Shown: one piece after another, positions 27,247-36,261 of the stretch
How the letters are laid out: every line of letters starts with the position of its first letter
Numbering within the stretch: position 1 is the first letter of the stretch
Assembly: GCF_900114605.1 (NCBI RefSeq)
Contig: NZ_FOTP01000002.1
Location: 930,001 to 994,000, forward strand
Length of the DNA stretch: 64,000 bases
Direction of reading: 5' to 3'
Source: Bradyrhizobium sp. NFR13
GTDB taxonomy: Bacteria; Pseudomonadota; Alphaproteobacteria; Rhizobiales; Xanthobacteraceae
Notes under the pieces: generated by a model
Seen by the model: the letters and a program-made list of their open reading frames with translations, nothing else
Told to the model about the DNA's origin: nothing
Database searches by the model: none
Position numbers and translations under genes: made by a program

Positions 27247-28131
27247 ATGTTCGCCATCACAGGAGCCACCGGCAAGGTCGGCAGTGCCGTCGCCCGCACG
27301 CTGCTTGCCGCGCGACAACCCATTCGCACCGTTGTGCGTGACGCCCGTAAGGGAGAGCCGTGGTCCGCGCTCGGCGCGGAGGTCACCATCGCCGACAGCA
27401 CCGATGTCACCGCCACAACCACAGCGCTCTCCCGCATCACCGGAGCATTCGTGACGCTGCCACCGAATTTCGATCCGAGCCCGGATTTCCGCGAAGCACG
27501 CAGATTGATCGAAGTGCTTCACAGCGCTTTGCGGCATGCGCAGCCAGAGAAGGTCGTCGTGCTCTCAACTATTGGAGCGGATGCGCCGCAGCCGAATCTT
27601 CTCAACCAACTCGGACTGCTTGAGCACGCACTCGCCGACCTGCCGATGCCCGTGACCTTCCTCCGCGCGGCATGGTTCATGGAGAACGCGGCGTGGGACG
27701 TCGTGCCGGCACGCAAGGACGGCGTCATCCCGAGCTATCTCCAGCCGCTGGATAAAACCTTCCCGATGGTCTCCGCTGAAGACGTCGGCCGCACAGCAGC
27801 AGAGCTCCTGCTCGACAATTGGACGGGCCATCGCGTGATCGAGCTTGAAGGCCCCCGCCGCGTGTCGCCGAACGATATCGCCAAGGCGTTCACGAACGCG
27901 CTCGGCGGCCCCGTCAAAACTCGCATCGTTGCGCGCGATAGCTGGGACAGACTGTTTCGCGAGCAAGGCATGACGAATCCGACACCGCGCATGCAGATGC
28001 TCGACGGTTTCAACGAAGGCTGGATCGACTTCCCCAAAGGCGAGGCGGAATCGCGCAAGGGCACGATCACAATCGATCAAGCGATCGAGACACTCGTTGC
28101 AGAGACCGCCATCGAGGCCGGCTCGTCCTAG
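27247..28131 (+). CDS. NmrA-like / atypical SDR NAD(P)-binding protein
   Basis: A 294-residue protein. The Rossmann motif is 'ITGATGKVGSAVARTLLA', then 'PIRTVVRDARKGEPWSALGA'. There is no YxxxK SDR active site. 'EKVVVLSTIGADAPQPNLLN' and 'VTFLRAAWFMENAAWDVVPA' match NmrA/quinone-reductase-2-like proteins, which sense or reduce with NAD(P)H. GGAGAG lies 9 bases before the ATG. It is divergent from the LysR gene and likely under its control. Whether it is enzymatic or a redox sensor cannot be decided here. Confidence 0.88.
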   Translation: MFAITGATGKVGSAVARTLLAARQPIRTVVRDARKGEPWSALGAEVTIADSTDVTATTTALSRITGAFVTLPPNFDPSPDFREARRLIEVLHSALRHAQPEKVVVLSTIGADAPQPNLLNQLGLLEHALADLPMPVTFLRAAWFMENAAWDVVPARKDGVIPSYLQPLDKTFPMVSAEDVGRTAAELLLDNWTGHRVIELEGPRRVSPNDIAKAFTNALGGPVKTRIVARDSWDRLFREQGMTNPTPRMQMLDGFNEGWIDFPKGEAESRKGTITIDQAIETLVAETAIEAGSS

Positions 28132-28137
28132 CCCGAA

Positions 28138-28713
28138 CTAAACCGGATTGGCCTTCAACCATTCCAGCACATCACCCGCATTCCGGTCCGGTGGAAACAC
28201 CGGATAGAACACATGGGTGATCTTGCCGTCGTCGATAATCATCGCCAGGCGCTTGATAAGCGTGAGATCGGCGACTTCCATGGTCGGCAGGCTGAGTGCG
28301 TCGGTCAGTTCAAGTTGCTCATCGGACAGCACCGGAAACGGCAGATGCAGTCGCGCTGCCATCTCGGTCTGGTAGTCGTTGCTCTGGGTCGAGAGACCGA
28401 ACACATGCTTCGCCCCTGCAGCGCGCAACTCCGCGAACAGATCCCGGAACGAACAGGTTTGCGGCGTGCAGCCACGCGCGCCGGGGATCATGTCCCAGTC
28501 ATCCACGAGGCCGATCTTGCCGGGCTCGCCGGTGCGGGGATAGCCGAACACCACGGTGCGGCCGGTAAGTTCGGACAGCGTGACCGCGGTATCGTTGGTG
28601 GCGCGGAGGCTGATCGGCGGGATGGTCATGCCGATCAGGTGATTGGCGGCACCGTCGTCTTCCGGGGCCGGAATCTTGCTCCAGTCGACTTCGAGAAGGT
28701 TGCCCTGCGTCAT
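28138..28713 (-). CDS. PrxQ-like peroxiredoxin with an extended active-site loop
   Basis: A 191-residue thioredoxin-fold protein. The strand 'RTVVFGYPRTG' leads to a long loop and then 'GCTPQTCSFRD', with C82 and C87 in the CxxxxC spacing of PrxQ/BCP-type peroxiredoxins. 'FGLSTQSNDYQTEMAARLHL' and 'PFPVLSDEQLELTDALSLPT' complete the fold. Compared with E. coli BCP, about 18 residues are inserted before the peroxidatic cysteine. GAGG precedes the ATG at suitable distance. It converges with the NmrA-like gene, 6 bases apart. Confidence 0.85.
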   Translation of the reverse strand: MTQGNLLEVDWSKIPAPEDDGAANHLIGMTIPPISLRATNDTAVTLSELTGRTVVFGYPRTGEPGKIGLVDDWDMIPGARGCTPQTCSFRDLFAELRAAGAKHVFGLSTQSNDYQTEMAARLHLPFPVLSDEQLELTDALSLPTMEVADLTLIKRLAMIIDDGKITHVFYPVFPPDRNAGDVLEWLKANPV

Positions 28714-28751
28714 CTCATCCTCTTGTTTGAAAGAATGGGCGACGCCCAGCC

Positions 28752-29225
28752 TTATCCCCGCGCGCGCAACAGGCGGCCCTTCTCGCGGCCCCAGTCGCGG
28801 TCCTTCTCGCTCGCACGCTTGTCGTGGAGCTGCTTGCCCTTGGCCAGCGCCAGCTGCAGCTTAACGCGGCCGCGCTCGTTGAAGTACATCTTCAACGGCA
28901 CAAGGGTCATGCCCTGGCGTTCTACCGCGCCCATCAGCTTGTTGATCTGCTTGCGATGAAGCAGCAGCTTGCGCGGCCGCTTTGGCTCGTGATTGAAGCG
29001 GTTGGCCTGCAGATATTCCGGGATGTTGCAATTGATCAGCCAGATCTCGCCGTCCTTGGGATCGGCATAGGATTCCGCAATGGTGCTCTTGCCGTTGCGG
29101 ATCGACTTCACCTCGGTCCCGGTCAAGGCGATGCCCGCCTCGACCGTATCCTCCACGGCAAAATTGAACCGCGCCTTGCGGTTCTCTGCGATCACCTTGA
29201 TCGGGCGTTCGTTCTTCTCGGCCAT
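28752..29225 (-). CDS. smpB: SsrA-binding protein SmpB
   Basis: A 157-residue tmRNA cofactor for rescue of stalled ribosomes. The N-terminal barrel holds '[20 protein letters not shown]', '[20 protein letters not shown]' and '[11 protein letters not shown]'. The tail is basic ('[20 protein letters not shown]', '[12 protein letters not shown]'). All regions of the family are present. It follows mscL and dapA in the same direction but with room for its own promoter. Confidence 0.97.
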   Translation of the reverse strand: MAEKNERPIKVIAENRKARFNFAVEDTVEAGIALTGTEVKSIRNGKSTIAESYADPKDGEIWLINCNIPEYLQANRFNHEPKRPRKLLLHRKQINKLMGAVERQGMTLVPLKMYFNERGRVKLQLALAKGKQLHDKRASEKDRDWGREKGRLLRARG

Positions 29226-29295
29226 CGTCCAATACTTTCAGCGTAACTGCCCGAATATAGGTGCCGCGAGCGCCCAACCCAAGCTTTGAGCTCAG

Positions 29296-29317
29296 GCCTT
29301 CTTGAACTCAAGAAGGC
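29296..29317 (-). terminator. Palindrome abutting the mscL stop codon, made by a short tandem duplication
   Basis: GCCTTCTTGA (29296-29305) AC TCAAGAAGGC (29308-29317) is a perfect 10-bp inverted repeat directly next to the mscL TGA. Read leftward, the 3' end of mscL (CAAGAAGGCCTGAGC) is repeated almost exactly, so the hairpin came from duplication of the coding end. It probably stabilises or terminates the message. Confidence 0.6.
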
Positions 29318-29725
29318 TCAGGCCTTCTTGAGGAGATCGCGGATCTCGGTCAGCAGTTCTACTTCGCGGGTCGGCTTCGGCGGCGCGGCCTCTTCCTTGC
29401 GCTTTACCGTATTCATGAAGCGGATGACCACGAACAGGACGAAGGCGACGATGATGAAATTCAGCGTCAGTGTCAGGAAGCTGCCCCAGGCCAGCACGGC
29501 GCCCTGTTTCTTGGCGTCGGCCAGATTGGTCGCCGTCACGGTTTTGGACAGGCCGGTGAAGTAATTCGAGAAATCGAGACCGCCGGTGACGGCGCCAATG
29601 ATCGGCATGATGATGTCGGCCACCATCGACGAAACGATGGCGCCGAAGGCGGCGCCGATGATCACGCCGACGGCGAGATCCACCACATTGCCCTTCATCG
29701 CGAAATCGCGAAATTCCTTCAGCAT
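29318..29725 (-). CDS. mscL: Large-conductance mechanosensitive channel MscL
   Basis: A 135-residue inner-membrane channel that opens on hypo-osmotic shock. TM1 is '[20 protein letters not shown]', preceded by '[13 protein letters not shown]'. TM2 is '[20 protein letters not shown]'. The C-terminal charged helix is '[16 protein letters not shown]'. ATG 29725 has AAGGAA 8 bases upstream; the frame from 29776 adds 17 residues not seen in the family. Confidence 0.96.
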   Translation of the reverse strand: MLKEFRDFAMKGNVVDLAVGVIIGAAFGAIVSSMVADIIMPIIGAVTGGLDFSNYFTGLSKTVTATNLADAKKQGAVLAWGSFLTLTLNFIIVAFVLFVVIRFMNTVKRKEEAAPPKPTREVELLTEIRDLLKKA

Positions 29726-29825
29726 CTGCAATTCCTTTTTGCTTTCAACGAACGACGAGTACGCGCTTACAAACAAGGAGAGAGGACGCAGCCAAAATCA
29801 CCCAACATCAGCTTGATGCAGATGC

Positions 29826-30719
29826 CTAGTTGATGAGACCCGCGAAGACCATGGCGTCGCGGATCACCTTGCCGGTCGGCGGCGTCACCGTCAGCAGCGG
29901 CAGACGCACCTCTTCCTTGATGCGGCCCAGCAAAGCGAGGCCGTGCTTGGCGCCGGCGAGGCCCGGTTCCTTGAAGATCGTGTCATGCAGCGGTGTCAGG
30001 CGATCCTGGATCTTCAGCGCCCCGGCATAGTCGCCCTTGAGCACCAGAGACATCAGATCGGCGCACAGCTTCGGCGCAACATTTGCCGTTACCGAAATGC
30101 AGCCATGGCCGCCGGCCGCCATATAGGCCAGCGCCGTCATGTCCTCGCCGGACATCTGGATGAAATCCGGTCCCATCGCATGACGCTGCTTGGAGACGCG
30201 CGCGAGATCCGCGGTGGCATCCTTCACGCCGGCGATATTCTTCAGTTCATACAGGCGCGCCATGGTGTCGACGGACATGTCGACCACCGACCTCGGCGGA
30301 ATATTGTAGATGATAATCGGAATGCCGATCGCATCATTCACCGCCTTGAAGTGCTGGTACATGCCCTCTTGCGTGGGCTTGTTGTAATACGGCGTCACCA
30401 CCAGCACCGCATCGGCGCCGGCCTTCTCAGCATGCTTTGCCAGAGCCACCGCTTCCTTGGTGGAGTTGGACCCGGCGCCGGCGATCACCGGCACGCGGCC
30501 CTTGGCTTCGTCGATGCACCATTCGACGACCTTGTAATGCTCTTCGTGGCTCAGCGTCGGGCTCTCGCCCGTGGTGCCCACCGGAACGAGACCATTGCTG
30601 CCCTCGGCGATCTGCCAGCTGACGAGCGCACGAAAGCCTGCCTCGTCCAGCGCACCGTCTTTGAACGGCGTGACCAGAGCTGTGTAAGACCCCCGGAAAT
30701 TCGTCTTGGTGGCTGCCAT
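29826..30719 (-). CDS. dapA: 4-Hydroxy-tetrahydrodipicolinate synthase
   Basis: A 297-residue (beta/alpha)8 aldolase that condenses pyruvate and aspartate semialdehyde, the first step of the lysine/diaminopimelate branch. Signatures: '[20 protein letters not shown]', '[20 protein letters not shown]', the catalytic Tyr in 'IIYNIPPRS' and the Schiff-base Lys in '[12 protein letters not shown]'. Divergent from the lytic transglycosylase, so cell-wall precursor synthesis and turnover genes share this intergenic region. Confidence 0.97.
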   Translation of the reverse strand: MAATKTNFRGSYTALVTPFKDGALDEAGFRALVSWQIAEGSNGLVPVGTTGESPTLSHEEHYKVVEWCIDEAKGRVPVIAGAGSNSTKEAVALAKHAEKAGADAVLVVTPYYNKPTQEGMYQHFKAVNDAIGIPIIIYNIPPRSVVDMSVDTMARLYELKNIAGVKDATADLARVSKQRHAMGPDFIQMSGEDMTALAYMAAGGHGCISVTANVAPKLCADLMSLVLKGDYAGALKIQDRLTPLHDTIFKEPGLAGAKHGLALLGRIKEEVRLPLLTVTPPTGKVIRDAMVFAGLIN

Positions 30720-30980
30720 GGTCTGCTCCGAACGCGATGCGGCTTTAGCCGTCTGCTTGAACCAATTGATTGAACCGCAAGTCTTATCGAGTCTGCGGCT
30801 GCGGCGAAAGACCGCCCGAGGCGGTTTCAGCTGGGTTTACCGGCTGTTTGGCCGTGATTTCGCCGTTGTGGCCGGGCAGAGAGAAGCAAGCGGTCGCAGA
30901 AATTGACGATTTGGTCACCGTTTCAATCAAATACATCATGGGAATGCGTGCGATTGTCTGATTCGCCGCGAGGGAACGCC

Positions 30981-33215
30981 GTGAAGCACCTGCTCCTCAC
31001 CACGACTGCACGGCGGACGGCCTTGCAACGGACAGCCTTGGGCTCCGGTCTGGCGCTGGCGGTCGGGATATCGGTGCTGGCCGTCGAGGCCTGGGCGGCC
31101 ACCAAGGTTCCATTGCCGAAAGCGCGCCCCATTGCGCGCAGTGCCGCACCTGCCCCCACGGCCGTGGCGGCCCCGGCCAAACCGCTCGCGCCGGATGCCG
31201 CGAGCCCGGCTCCCGCGATCCAGCCCGCCACCCGCCAGCACGCGGCCATTCCCCCTGCTGCCAAGAAGCCGGTCGCCCGCGCTGCCGTCGCGGCAACATC
31301 ATCCACCCCTCAGGCGGATGCCGAAACGCTCGAAAACGTCATCGAGCTGATCCGCAAGCGCAAGGGCTCGGAAGCCGCACAGCTCGTGCAGACGATCGGC
31401 GATCCCGTCGCGCGCAAGCTCGGCGAATGGATCTATCTGCGCAGCGATGACAACGGCGCGTCGGTCGAGCGCTATCGCGCTTTCGTCGCCGCCAATCCGA
31501 GCTGGCCGTCGCAGACCTTCCTGCGCCGCCGTATCGAAGCGGCACTGTGGGACGACAAGCGCGACGACTCCGCGATCCAGTCTTATTTCGAGAGCGAGAA
31601 ACCGATCTCCGCCAAAGGCAAGTTCGCGCTCGCCAAGTCGCTGCTCGCGCGCGGCGACCGCGCCGGCGCGGAGCGGCTGATCCGTGATGCGTGGCGCAGC
31701 GATCCGATCTCGGGCGATACCGAGACCATGGCCATCGACATGTTCGGTCCGTTGATTACGCCCGGCGATCACAAGGCGCGCATGGACATGCTGCTCTATG
31801 GCAGCGATTCAGATGCCGCGCTGCGCTCTGCCAAGCGCCTCGGCGGCGCGCAGATGGCGCTCGCCCGTGCACGCATCGGCGTCAACAAGAAAGCCTCCAA
31901 CGCCAACGCGCTGCTGGCCGCGGTGCCATCGGAACTGCACAGCGACCCCGGCTACATCTTCAGCCACATCCAGCAGCTGCGCCGCGAAGAGAAATTCGGC
32001 GAAGCAGCGCGCCTGATGATTGCAGCGCCGCGTGACCCGCAGCGCCTGCACAATCTCGACGAATGGTGGATCGAGCGACGTCTCACGGCGCGCAAGCTAC
32101 TCGACGTCGGCGAACATCGTTCGGCCTATCTCGTGGCACGCGATGCCGCCCTGCCCGCCCGCGACATCTACAAGACCGAGCAGGAATTCACCGCCGGCTG
32201 GATCGCGCTGCGCTTCCTGAAAGATCCCGCAACCGCCGCACAGCACTTCGCACGCATCGGCGTCGGCAGTGTCAATCCGACGGCGCTCGCCCGCGCCGGT
32301 TACTGGCAGGGACGTGCTGCGGAAGCCGCAGGCCGCAGCCAGGAAGCGCGTGCCGCCTATACGCGCGCAGCAGAGCAATCCACCAGCTATTACGGCCAGC
32401 TCGCGCGCGCGAAACTCGGCCTGCAGCAGCTCGACATCAGCGGCGCATTGACCGCGCGTGCGCGCGGGCTCGATCGACTGGAAATCGTCCGCGCGGTGCA
32501 ACTGCTCTACGCCTTGGACGAGCGCGAAGTCGCCGTCCCGATCTTCGCCGATGTCGGCGAGAACGGCGATCCGGAAGCTGTGCTCGGCCTTGCCGAGCTC
32601 GCGCAACAGAACAAGGATGCCCGCGGCACATTGCTGGTCGGCAAGGCGGCGCTCAATCGCGGCCTGCCTTTCGATCACTATGCCTATCCGACGACGGGCA
32701 TTCCGAGCTATCGCCCGATCGGACCTGAAGTCGAATCCGCTGTCGTCTATGCGATCGCGCGGCAGGAAAGCGCCTTCAATCCGGCCGTCGTATCGCCGGC
32801 CCAGGCCTATGGCCTGATGCAGGTGACGCCGAGCGCGGCGCAATATGTCACCAAGCGGCACGGCGGCACTTATGACCTCGCGCGCCTCAAGGGCGATTCA
32901 GTCTACAACGCCACGCTGGGCGCCGCCGAACTCGGTGGCCTGCTCGAAGACTACCGCGGCTCCTACATCATGACCTTCGCCGGCTATAACGCGGGCCGCG
33001 GCAGCGTGCGCAAATGGATCGAACGCTACGGCGATCCACGTGACCCCAAGGTCGATCCGGTCGACTGGGTCGAGTCGATTCCGTTCTCGGAAACCCGCAA
33101 CTACGTCCAGCGCATCATGGAGAATCTGCAGGTCTATCGCGCCCGCTTCGGTGGTGGCTCGCGGCTGCAGATCGAGGCCGACCTGCATCGCGGCGCCGGC
33201 AGCAGCGTCGAATAG
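30981..33215 (+). CDS. Soluble lytic murein transglycosylase
   Basis: A 744-residue periplasmic family 1 lytic transglycosylase (Slt70 type). A basic N-terminus and hydrophobic signal ('TALGSGLALAVGISVLAVEA') precede a Pro/Ala-rich linker. The long alpha-superhelical (U-shaped) part runs to about residue 570. The catalytic domain has 'YAIARQESAFNPAVVSPAQA' with the catalytic Glu, 'YGLMQVTPSAAQYV' and 'FAGYNAGRGSVRKWIERYG'. It cleaves peptidoglycan glycan strands to 1,6-anhydro products. The start is GTG 30981 with GAGGGA 6 bases upstream; the frame from 30903 lacks a site. Confidence 0.94.
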   Translation: MKHLLLTTTARRTALQRTALGSGLALAVGISVLAVEAWAATKVPLPKARPIARSAAPAPTAVAAPAKPLAPDAASPAPAIQPATRQHAAIPPAAKKPVARAAVAATSSTPQADAETLENVIELIRKRKGSEAAQLVQTIGDPVARKLGEWIYLRSDDNGASVERYRAFVAANPSWPSQTFLRRRIEAALWDDKRDDSAIQSYFESEKPISAKGKFALAKSLLARGDRAGAERLIRDAWRSDPISGDTETMAIDMFGPLITPGDHKARMDMLLYGSDSDAALRSAKRLGGAQMALARARIGVNKKASNANALLAAVPSELHSDPGYIFSHIQQLRREEKFGEAARLMIAAPRDPQRLHNLDEWWIERRLTARKLLDVGEHRSAYLVARDAALPARDIYKTEQEFTAGWIALRFLKDPATAAQHFARIGVGSVNPTALARAGYWQGRAAEAAGRSQEARAAYTRAAEQSTSYYGQLARAKLGLQQLDISGALTARARGLDRLEIVRAVQLLYALDEREVAVPIFADVGENGDPEAVLGLAELAQQNKDARGTLLVGKAALNRGLPFDHYAYPTTGIPSYRPIGPEVESAVVYAIARQESAFNPAVVSPAQAYGLMQVTPSAAQYVTKRHGGTYDLARLKGDSVYNATLGAAELGGLLEDYRGSYIMTFAGYNAGRGSVRKWIERYGDPRDPKVDPVDWVESIPFSETRNYVQRIMENLQVYRARFGGGSRLQIEADLHRGAGSSVE

Positions 33216-33240
33216 CACGCGATAACAGCACGAACTCACG

Positions 33241-33391
33241 ACGTCATTGCGAAGAGCACCTGCGACGAAGCAATCAAGATGGTCGTGGGTGGATTAGTCG
33301 AAGGCGTAATCCACCGGCCTCACGCACCGCGGCGGAATAAGCGGAGTTCATCATCGGGCGGCGCCTTGCGCGACCCGTTGGCTATTCCGCC
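33241..33391. repeat. Palindromic intergenic repeat with two hairpins
   Basis: It begins with an ACGTCATTGCGAAGAGC-type segment. Hairpin GGTGGATTA (33288-33296) / TAATCCACC (33307-33315) is followed by GGCGGAATA (33331-33339) / TATTCCGCC (33383-33391). It lies between the converging transglycosylase and porin genes. The parts match repeats I associate with Nitrobacteraceae genomes. Confidence 0.7.
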
Positions 33392-33432
33392 CTACATTCA
33401 GCACTCTTCACTCATCATCCACGCAAGCAAAA

Positions 33433-33458
33433 ACCCCCGGCAGTTTCCTGCCGGGGGT
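33433..33458 (-). terminator. Terminator of the porin gene
   Basis: Stem ACCCCCGGCAG (33433-33443), loop TTTC, CTGCCGGGGGT (33448-33458). Read leftward, the stem is followed by TTTTTGC, a classic intrinsic terminator 38 bases beyond the porin stop. Confidence 0.88.
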
Positions 33459-33496
33459 CTTTGTTTCAGATAGCGATTGCCGTGAGGCAGTCGATA

Positions 33497-35026
33497 TTAG
33501 AACGAGCGCAGGATCTGCACCGAACCGTTGTAGAGGTTCTGGTTGCTCGTGTTCAGGACCGTACCAGCCGGCTTGCCGCTGAGGCCGCTACCAATGCTCG
33601 TGTACGTGCCGTTGAGGTTCTGCTCGAGGCGGCTGTAGGTGAATTCAGCCGACAGGGTCAGGTTCTTGACGGGGGTCCAGGCGGTACGGGTACCGATCTG
33701 GGCGATCGCGAAGTCGAAGTTGCCGGTGCCGACGAAAGTACCAGCGCGAGCTGCTGCTGCCGACGAGCTGTTTGCACCCGGGCCACCGGTGGTGAGGCCC
33801 TGGAACGCTGCCAGCATCTGAGCATTGCCATCACCATAGGAGATGCTGCTGTAGCTGCCGAACAGCGACGTGCGCCATGCCGGGTTCCAGTAGTGCTCGT
33901 AGAAGCCAGCGACCGACCATGCTTCGCTCTGCGTGATCTGACCGTTGGTGGCGTAAACGCCATCGAGCACGTAACCGAAGCCGATGGTGTTGCCATCAAC
34001 CTTCGCGTAACGACCAGCGCCTGCCGAATCGTTGGTGCCACCGAAGACGTACTTGGCAGCGCCCTGAGCGTAGGTTGCTTCGAGCTTCAGGCTGTCGCCA
34101 GCGCCGGTGGGCAGGTTCTTGAATTCAACCGCACCGTTGACTGCGAAGCCGTACTTGTCGTCGGCATGACCGAGGTTCTCGGTGCCGGCATAGAAGCCCG
34201 GAGTTGCAGCGTGCATGGCAGCGCCGAAGTGCAGCGTGCCCCAAGCCTGGTCGAGGCGGATGTTGCCGACAACGTCAGGAATGTGGTTGCCGCCGATGGC
34301 ATTGCCTAGGAAGGTGTTCGAGTTGGTGCCGTAGAACGCACCGGTGAACGAACCCGCGCCGGGACCAACGATGAAGGTGTTGGTGTTCCAGAGACCGGCA
34401 TTGCGGTAGGGCGAAGCGTTTTCGAGCGAGATCGTGGCCGAGACGCCGTTACCGAACGAAGCGGTGTAGGCGATCTGCGGAAGACCGGTCGAGTTGTTCG
34501 AACCATTCAGGAAGCCCGACGAGATGTATGGCTTCGAGAGAGCCCACTGCGGGTCGAACTGCGAGACAGCCTTACCGAAGGTGAAGCCTGCGAACTGGAT
34601 GAAGGCGAAGTCGACTTCGGTGAAGCCGCCAGCGATCGATTCACGATTCTGCGAGAAGTCGAACTGGATGTTCGCGTAGGTACGAACAACACCATATTCG
34701 CTGGCGGTGCGCGTATCGGTGGTCAGGTTGATACGTTCGCGGGTAACGAAATAATCCTTGGTCCAAAGATTATTGCCACCTGCGCCACCCTGATAGAACG
34801 GGGTGTCGTATGCGTTCGCATTGAACGAGGTGTCGATACGGATAGCGCCGCCGATCTTGATGCAGGTATCGGTGCCCGGGATGTAGTAGAAACCCGCGCC
34901 GTAGAGGGAGCAGATCTTCACGTATTCGACCGCTTTGGCCTTGACGGGAAGATCGGCTGCCTGAGCTCCGCCAACGGCGAGCAGAGCTGCCGTCGAGCCG
35001 AGAATAAGGCCCTTAATCGTCTTCAT
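33497..35026 (-). CDS. Major outer-membrane porin (alphaproteobacterial Porin_2 type)
   Basis: A 509-residue beta-barrel. The signal peptide 'KGLILGSTAALLAVGGAQAA' is followed by 'DLPVKAKAVEYVKICSLYGA', the standard start of Bradyrhizobium/Rhodopseudomonas porins with two conserved Cys ('KICSLYGAGFYYIPGTDTCI'). Repeated amphipathic strands rich in Gly, Asn and aromatic residues follow; the last strand ends with a C-terminal Phe ('QILRSF'), as needed for Bam recognition. Start ATG 35026 with GGAGG 8 bases upstream. Codon use is more uniform than in its neighbours, in line with high expression. A strong terminator follows the stop. Confidence 0.95.
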   Translation of the reverse strand: MKTIKGLILGSTAALLAVGGAQAADLPVKAKAVEYVKICSLYGAGFYYIPGTDTCIKIGGAIRIDTSFNANAYDTPFYQGGAGGNNLWTKDYFVTRERINLTTDTRTASEYGVVRTYANIQFDFSQNRESIAGGFTEVDFAFIQFAGFTFGKAVSQFDPQWALSKPYISSGFLNGSNNSTGLPQIAYTASFGNGVSATISLENASPYRNAGLWNTNTFIVGPGAGSFTGAFYGTNSNTFLGNAIGGNHIPDVVGNIRLDQAWGTLHFGAAMHAATPGFYAGTENLGHADDKYGFAVNGAVEFKNLPTGAGDSLKLEATYAQGAAKYVFGGTNDSAGAGRYAKVDGNTIGFGYVLDGVYATNGQITQSEAWSVAGFYEHYWNPAWRTSLFGSYSSISYGDGNAQMLAAFQGLTTGGPGANSSSAAAARAGTFVGTGNFDFAIAQIGTRTAWTPVKNLTLSAEFTYSRLEQNLNGTYTSIGSGLSGKPAGTVLNTSNQNLYNGSVQILRSF

Positions 35027-35697
35027 GTAAACCTCCAAGTTGCTTTAGGGAAGGTTCTGCAACGGGGTGGAGGCCACCCTGAAGACAAGTCCCCTTAATC
35101 CCTGACAACCCGCAAACGCTCCGAATCTCAAAACCCGTCGCACAAAGCGTGCCGACGAGGTTCGGGACGAACCACCTTGCGGGACGACCTCGGGATGCCC
35201 CCCTCCGTCGCACCGAGACCATCTCCTAAGGTTTCCCGCTTCGCAACAATGGAACGCCTCAAAGCGGCCTCCATTCGGCCGTTTCCCGGGCTGTGTTGCT
35301 TAAATCACACGGACTCGTGAATGGACATTCCTGGCAAGCCATTGCTTCAACGCAGGAATTTCGGACGCCACATTTCGGGCCGCCGGCCACGCCCGTAACG
35401 AGCAGAAACACGCTCACACTCGCATGCGACGTATTTGGCCGATTTCCCGGTCCATCGGCCGAATCGTCTCGCTCTGCCGGAGCGATAAACTCCGACAAGC
35501 GCGAAACGACGGATGGCGATCGATTAAACGGCCCCGGGGCGCATTTTTCCGGCGCAAATGCACCACAGGCGGGCGCTACATCTGAATATTATAAAGACAC
35601 ATCCACATCAGACGTGTCCGATTTCTGCGAACATGCGCTGCGGACTGCGAACTGGCGCTTGCGGCTGGCGACGGTGTCGGGCATATGCAGCGATGAT
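35027..35697. other. 671-base upstream region of the porin gene, ending at tRNA-Ser
   Basis: Probably holds the porin promoter and a long leader. I find no convincing open frame. The first ~200 bases are rich in C/G runs that could form leader structure; no specific riboswitch or sRNA is recognised. Confidence 0.45.
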
Positions 35698-35788
35698 GGA
35701 GCTGTGGCCGAGTGGCTGAAGGCACCGCTTTGCTAAAGCGGCATACCTCTCAAGGGTATCGAGGGTTCGAATCCCTCCGGCTCCGCCA
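35698..35788 (+). tRNA. tRNA-Ser (anticodon GCT)
   Basis: Class II tRNA with long variable arm. The acceptor stem is GGAGCTG (35698-35704) with CGGCTCC (35778-35784), then discriminator G and an encoded CCA. The anticodon stem-loop is CCGCTTTGCTAAAGCGG, giving anticodon GCT (reads AGC/AGU). The T arm is GAGGGTTCGAATCCCTC. A 42-bp sequence repeated 4 kb away begins 5 bases after the CCA. Confidence 0.97.
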
Positions 35789-35792
35789 ACCC

Positions 35793-35834
35793 CGCCGATT
35801 GCACTCCATAACCCGATATTGCCGCCGATCACCG
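35793..35834. repeat. Direct repeat copy 1, just 3' of tRNA-Ser
   Basis: CGCCGATTGC ... CCGATATTGC ... CGCCGATCACCG, 42 bases. It matches 37 of 42 positions of the copy at 39848-39889 in the same orientation. It brackets the roughly 4-kb cassette 35835-39847. Confidence 0.8.
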
Positions 35835-35894
35835 TGTGCCACCGTGCGCCGTAGCGTACCGCCGTGAGCACGCTATAACCCGACCGTCGGTCGG

Positions 35895-36194
35895 TCACAG
35901 GGCATGCGGCACTACCGTCAACACGTGCCTGACGGGCCGTGCCGCGAGGAACGCCACAGTCAGCGGTCGATTGGCCGTCATGTGCGGCGATGCCTGGTGC
36001 GCGGCGAGCGCGGCCTCGTCCTCGTAGATTTCGATCAGCGTGTAGCTGTCGGCCAGGGTGCGTGACTTCACCAGTTCGTACAGACGGTTACCCGGTTCGT
36101 TGGCACACACTGCGGCGGCCTGGACCGCGAAGGCGCGTTCGAATGCGTCGGTGTTGCCTGGCGCGACCGTGACTTCGACCATCATCCCGATCAT
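35895..36194 (-). CDS. Antibiotic-biosynthesis-monooxygenase (ABM) domain protein
   Basis: A 99-residue single-domain ferredoxin-like protein of the YgiN/ABM type. It begins 'MIGMMVEVTVAPGNTDAFER', with 'CANEPGNRLYELVKSRTLAD' and 'YTLIEIYEDEAALAAHQASP', the usual His and Glu/Tyr pattern. These small dimers act as cofactor-free quinol monooxygenases or in ring-compound detoxification. ATG 36194 has GAGG 7 bases upstream. It is the last gene of the leftward cassette next to tRNA-Ser; a GC-rich hairpin (36227-36249) separates it from the next gene. Confidence 0.85.
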   Translation of the reverse strand: MIGMMVEVTVAPGNTDAFERAFAVQAAAVCANEPGNRLYELVKSRTLADSYTLIEIYEDEAALAAHQASPHMTANRPLTVAFLAARPVRHVLTVVPHAL

Positions 36195-36226
36195 CGTATC
36201 GCCTCGCAGCTGCGGCCCGACGGAAG

Positions 36227-36249
36227 CCCGGCCCTGTAACCGGGCCGGG
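36227..36249 (-). terminator. GC-rich hairpin between two cassette genes
   Basis: CCCGGCCC (36227-36234) / GGGCCGGG (36242-36249), a perfect 8-bp stem with a 7-base loop. There is no T-run afterwards on either strand, so it may be a partial terminator or a message-stability element between the hydrolase and the monooxygenase-like gene. Confidence 0.4.
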
Positions 36250-36261
36250 TCCAGCGACGGA

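Noticed and set aside
35608-35898. A 96-codon frame crossing tRNA-Ser
   Set aside because: It runs antisense through the tRNA and its flank. The similarity of its translation to that of another frame near 39850 comes from the 42-bp DNA repeat.
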